From positions 10,212-74,211 of the forward strand of contig DATGQD010000059.1 of the NCBI GenBank assembly GCA_035304385.1: a stretch of 64,000 bases of DNA. The letters are read 5' to 3'. Positions within the stretch are counted from its first letter, which is position 1; each line of letters begins with the position of its first letter. The DNA is from ZC4RG29 sp035304385 (lineage in GTDB: Bacteria; Bacteroidota; Bacteroidia; Cytophagales; Cyclobacteriaceae). Below, in pieces: positions 62,411 through 64,000 of this stretch. Under the pieces are notes generated by a model, which was not told the origin of the DNA, made no database searches, and worked only from the letters and a program-made list of their open reading frames with translations. Position numbers and translations under genes: made by a program.

Positions 62411-62833
62411 ATGAAACCAACCCTGTTGGCCGGGCTTTTCGTCTTTACTTTCTGCAGTCTGTATGGTCAGCTGAAAGTCAACGATACGCTCGTGGTGACG
62501 CCGGCGGCGATGTTGACGGTGGATAATAATCCGGAGTTTCCCGGTGGTGAAGAAAAGCTTCTGGCCTTCATGGGTGAAAAACTCAGGTATCCAAAGGCTG
62601 CGAAAAAGAAAGGTATTGAAGGCCGGGTATTGGTAAGCTTCGTGGTGGAACAAGACGGGTCGATAATCGATGAAAATATCGAAATCGAAGAGAGTGTACA
62701 CCCATTGCTGGACCAGGAAGTGATCCGGTTCGTCAAACACATGCCTCGATGGACGCCCGCAACGATCCAGGGCCGGCCGGTGCGTTGCAGGGCCTCTCTC
62801 CCCGTGATGTTCACGATGGGGGAGGGGAAATGA
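62411..62833 (+). CDS. Secreted TonB C-terminal domain protein
   Basis: Protein of 140 residues: signal peptide ending near SLYGQ, then a TonB C-terminal domain with PEFPGGEEKLLAFMGEKLRYPKAAKKKGIEGRV-like opening, 'VSFVVEQDGSI' and the C-terminal 'RWTPATIQGRPVRC'. It lacks the membrane anchor and proline-rich spacer of true TonB, so it is a free periplasmic domain whose role is unknown. Probably co-transcribed with the DinB-like gene. Confidence 0.85.
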   Translation: MKPTLLAGLFVFTFCSLYGQLKVNDTLVVTPAAMLTVDNNPEFPGGEEKLLAFMGEKLRYPKAAKKKGIEGRVLVSFVVEQDGSIIDENIEIEESVHPLLDQEVIRFVKHMPRWTPATIQGRPVRCRASLPVMFTMGEGK

Positions 62834-62840
62834 CGGCTTG

Positions 62841-63191
62841 CTAATGGCGCGACTTCAGGAATTCCATAAGCGCCACGGCGTTGTTGTGTCTGTGATCCCG
62901 TGCCGCGTACAGCAGCACAACATTGCCGTGTTCCCGTTCGAGCCGTTTGATCTCCTTTAGCAGGTCATCGCCGCCCGACAGTTCTTCCCGATAACGCTCC
63001 CTGAATTCATCCCATTTCGCCGGATCGTGACTAAACCACCTCCGAAGGTCATGGCTCGGGGCGATATCCTTCAACCAAAGAACAGGAGTGAGGTCTTCTT
63101 TCCTCACTCCGCGGGGCCAAAGCCTGTCCACCAGGATTGCAAACTGACCGTGGGTGGGCTTGTAGTCGTATACCCTTGCTATAGTTATCAT
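62841..63191 (-). CDS. DUF488 family protein
   Basis: Protein of 116 residues of the DUF488/YeaO type: ARVYDYKPTHGQFAILVDRLWPRGVRKEDL at the start, LWLKDIAPSHDLRRWFSHDPAKWDEF in the middle and LLYAARDHRHNNAVAL near the end. The internal 'RLWPRG' and 'WFSHDP' motifs are diagnostic. Function unknown. The ATG at 63191 is chosen because the in-frame extension from 63260 is not conserved in character. Convergent with the TonB-domain gene with seven bases between stops. Confidence 0.9.
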   Translation of the reverse strand: MITIARVYDYKPTHGQFAILVDRLWPRGVRKEDLTPVLWLKDIAPSHDLRRWFSHDPAKWDEFRERYREELSGGDDLLKEIKRLEREHGNVVLLYAARDHRHNNAVALMEFLKSRH

Positions 63192-63288
63192 GGTTCTGGT
63201 ATCCAAACGAACAACGCCAGGCGACGCCACAAAGTTTACAGGACATTGACCCACCGACAAAAGTCATCGGATCCGCAAACAATCCACA

Positions 63289-63320
63289 TTGGCAATAACC
63301 GTTCAATAGCGTTACCTTAG
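63289..63320 (+). promoter_or_regulatory. Probable promoter of the lactonase-family gene
   Basis: TTG at 63289-63291, 21 bases, then TACCTTAG at 63313-63320 (seven of eight positions of TAnnTTTG allowing n). A start near 63327 leaves a leader of about 23 bases. Confidence 0.4.
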
Positions 63321-63349
63321 CCAGCGCTCTAACCCAATTACGTAAAACT

Positions 63350-64000
63350 ATGCGATTACTGGCGGTAACGTGTCTCATGATGCTGACCTTTTCTTTGTCT
63401 ATGGCGCAAGGCGGGGAGGAATCCTGGCTTCTGGTCGGGACGTATTCCAATGAAGACAATTCAAATGGCATCCAGGTATACCGGTTCAATACCGGCACTG
63501 GAGGCTTCGACTTTGTGTCGAAATCCACCGACGTCACCAACCCTTCGTACCTGGCCGTCGGAACTGATGGGACGCGGGTCTTCTCGGTTAGCGAAGTGGG
63601 GCAGGGCAAGGGAGAGGTTCATTCATTTTCGTTTGATCCATCGTCGGGCATGCTGTCCCGGATCGGTTCCGTGACTTCTGCCGGTGATCATCCCTGCTAT
63701 GTTTCTGTGAGCGACGATCAGAAAGTCGTCTTCGTCGGCAATTATTCGTCTGGCACCTTGACAGCGATCCGGGTTGCTCCGGATGGTACCCTGGATCCGG
63801 CAGTACAGACAATACATCACGAAGGCGGCAGCGTCAATAAGCAACGTCAGAACAGGCCGCATGTGCATGCCGTGGTACCTTCTCCGGATGGTCGATTTCT
63901 TATGGTACCGGACCTCGGGACGGACAAGGTCCATATCTATTCGATCAACACCTCGCATGACACGCCGCTCCAGCCCGCAGGGGCAGCTTCGATTACACCC
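63350..64000 (+). CDS. Lactonase family beta-propeller protein (5' part, cut by window end)
   Basis: Open frame of 217 codons from ATG 63350 with no stop before the window ends. A signal peptide (MRLLAVTCLMMLTFSLSMAQ) precedes propeller blades of the lactonase/6-phosphogluconolactonase (YbhE-like) family: LLVGTYSNE, 'NPSYLAVGTDGTRVFSVSE', HPCYVSVSDDQKVVFVGNY and RPHVHAVVPSPDGRFLMVPDLG, the last with the conserved His pair. A full protein should be about 370-390 residues, so nearly half lies beyond the edge. The secreted location argues against a pentose phosphate pathway role. Confidence 0.9.
   Translation, partial: MRLLAVTCLMMLTFSLSMAQGGEESWLLVGTYSNEDNSNGIQVYRFNTGTGGFDFVSKSTDVTNPSYLAVGTDGTRVFSVSEVGQGKGEVHSFSFDPSSGMLSRIGSVTSAGDHPCYVSVSDDQKVVFVGNYSSGTLTAIRVAPDGTLDPAVQTIHHEGGSVNKQRQNRPHVHAVVPSPDGRFLMVPDLGTDKVHIYSINTSHDTPLQPAGAASITP

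Overview
The window looks like a chromosomal segment from a Bacteroidota, most likely of the order Cytophagales. Supporting signs are a SusC/SusD pair next to a hybrid two-component regulator, a gliding/T9SS type B C-terminal domain, a DUF4421 protein, the sdhCAB gene order with a five-helix cytochrome b subunit, and several upstream regions that fit the Bacteroidota promoter pattern (TTTG about 20 bases before TAnnTTTG). DNA is gene-dense; no gap between genes exceeds about 290 bases. I see no integrase, transposase, phage gene or CRISPR array.

Layout. 0.1-2.5 kb (minus): a protealysin-type M4 peptidase overlapping its emfourin-type inhibitor, then a DUF4421 protein. 2.7-7.6 kb (plus): aldehyde dehydrogenase, GalM lipoprotein, SDR of the mannonate oxidoreductase type and glycerate kinase, read as a uronate/aldarate catabolic group. 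7.7-10.3 kb: a porin-like beta barrel between two YceI-type proteins, followed by an 8-base satellite. 10.6-12.5 kb: cysteine-cluster protein and a sialate O-acetylesterase-like enzyme. 12.6-17.3 kb (minus): thioredoxin and a DNA polymerase III alpha subunit carrying its own N-terminal proofreading exonuclease. 17.5-21.2 kb: an unlisted 37-residue membrane peptide and sdhCAB. 21.3-24.4 kb: two LPP20-like lipoproteins, a degenerate repeat block and phenylalanine hydroxylase. 24.4-39.0 kb (minus): TPR/PD40/OmpA protein, uvrB-aroE-DUF368-phosphosulfolactate synthase-TPR, and a polysaccharide group (epimerase, CpsB phosphatase, BY-kinase, export lipoprotein, RfbC, glycosyltransferase). 39.2-44.0 kb: hflX, tRNA-Arg(CCT), a GIY-YIG protein beside a palindromic element, a large T9SS type B surface protein and MsrB.

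44.2-59.7 kb is a complete fructan utilisation locus: a membrane-spanning sensor-regulator with a sugar-binding periplasmic domain, an MFS sugar transporter, SusC, SusD, three GH32 enzymes and a PfkB-family fructokinase. Read together: SusCD imports fructo-oligosaccharides, periplasmic GH32 enzymes release fructose, fructose is sensed by the regulator and taken up by the MFS porter, and the kinase phosphorylates it. No surface endo-fructanase or SusE/F-like binding protein is present. The two downstream GH32 genes are tandem duplicates that lack the Arg of the RDP motif and the Glu of the ECP motif, the most unusual feature here. Between regulator and transporter, three CGTTT motifs lie exactly 30 bases apart, a good candidate operator.

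59.8-64.0 kb holds crcB, rtcB, a secreted DinB-like protein, a TonB C-terminal domain protein, DUF488 and the 5' part of a lactonase-family gene that runs off the right end. All starts and functions are judged by reading the sequence; no database search was run.
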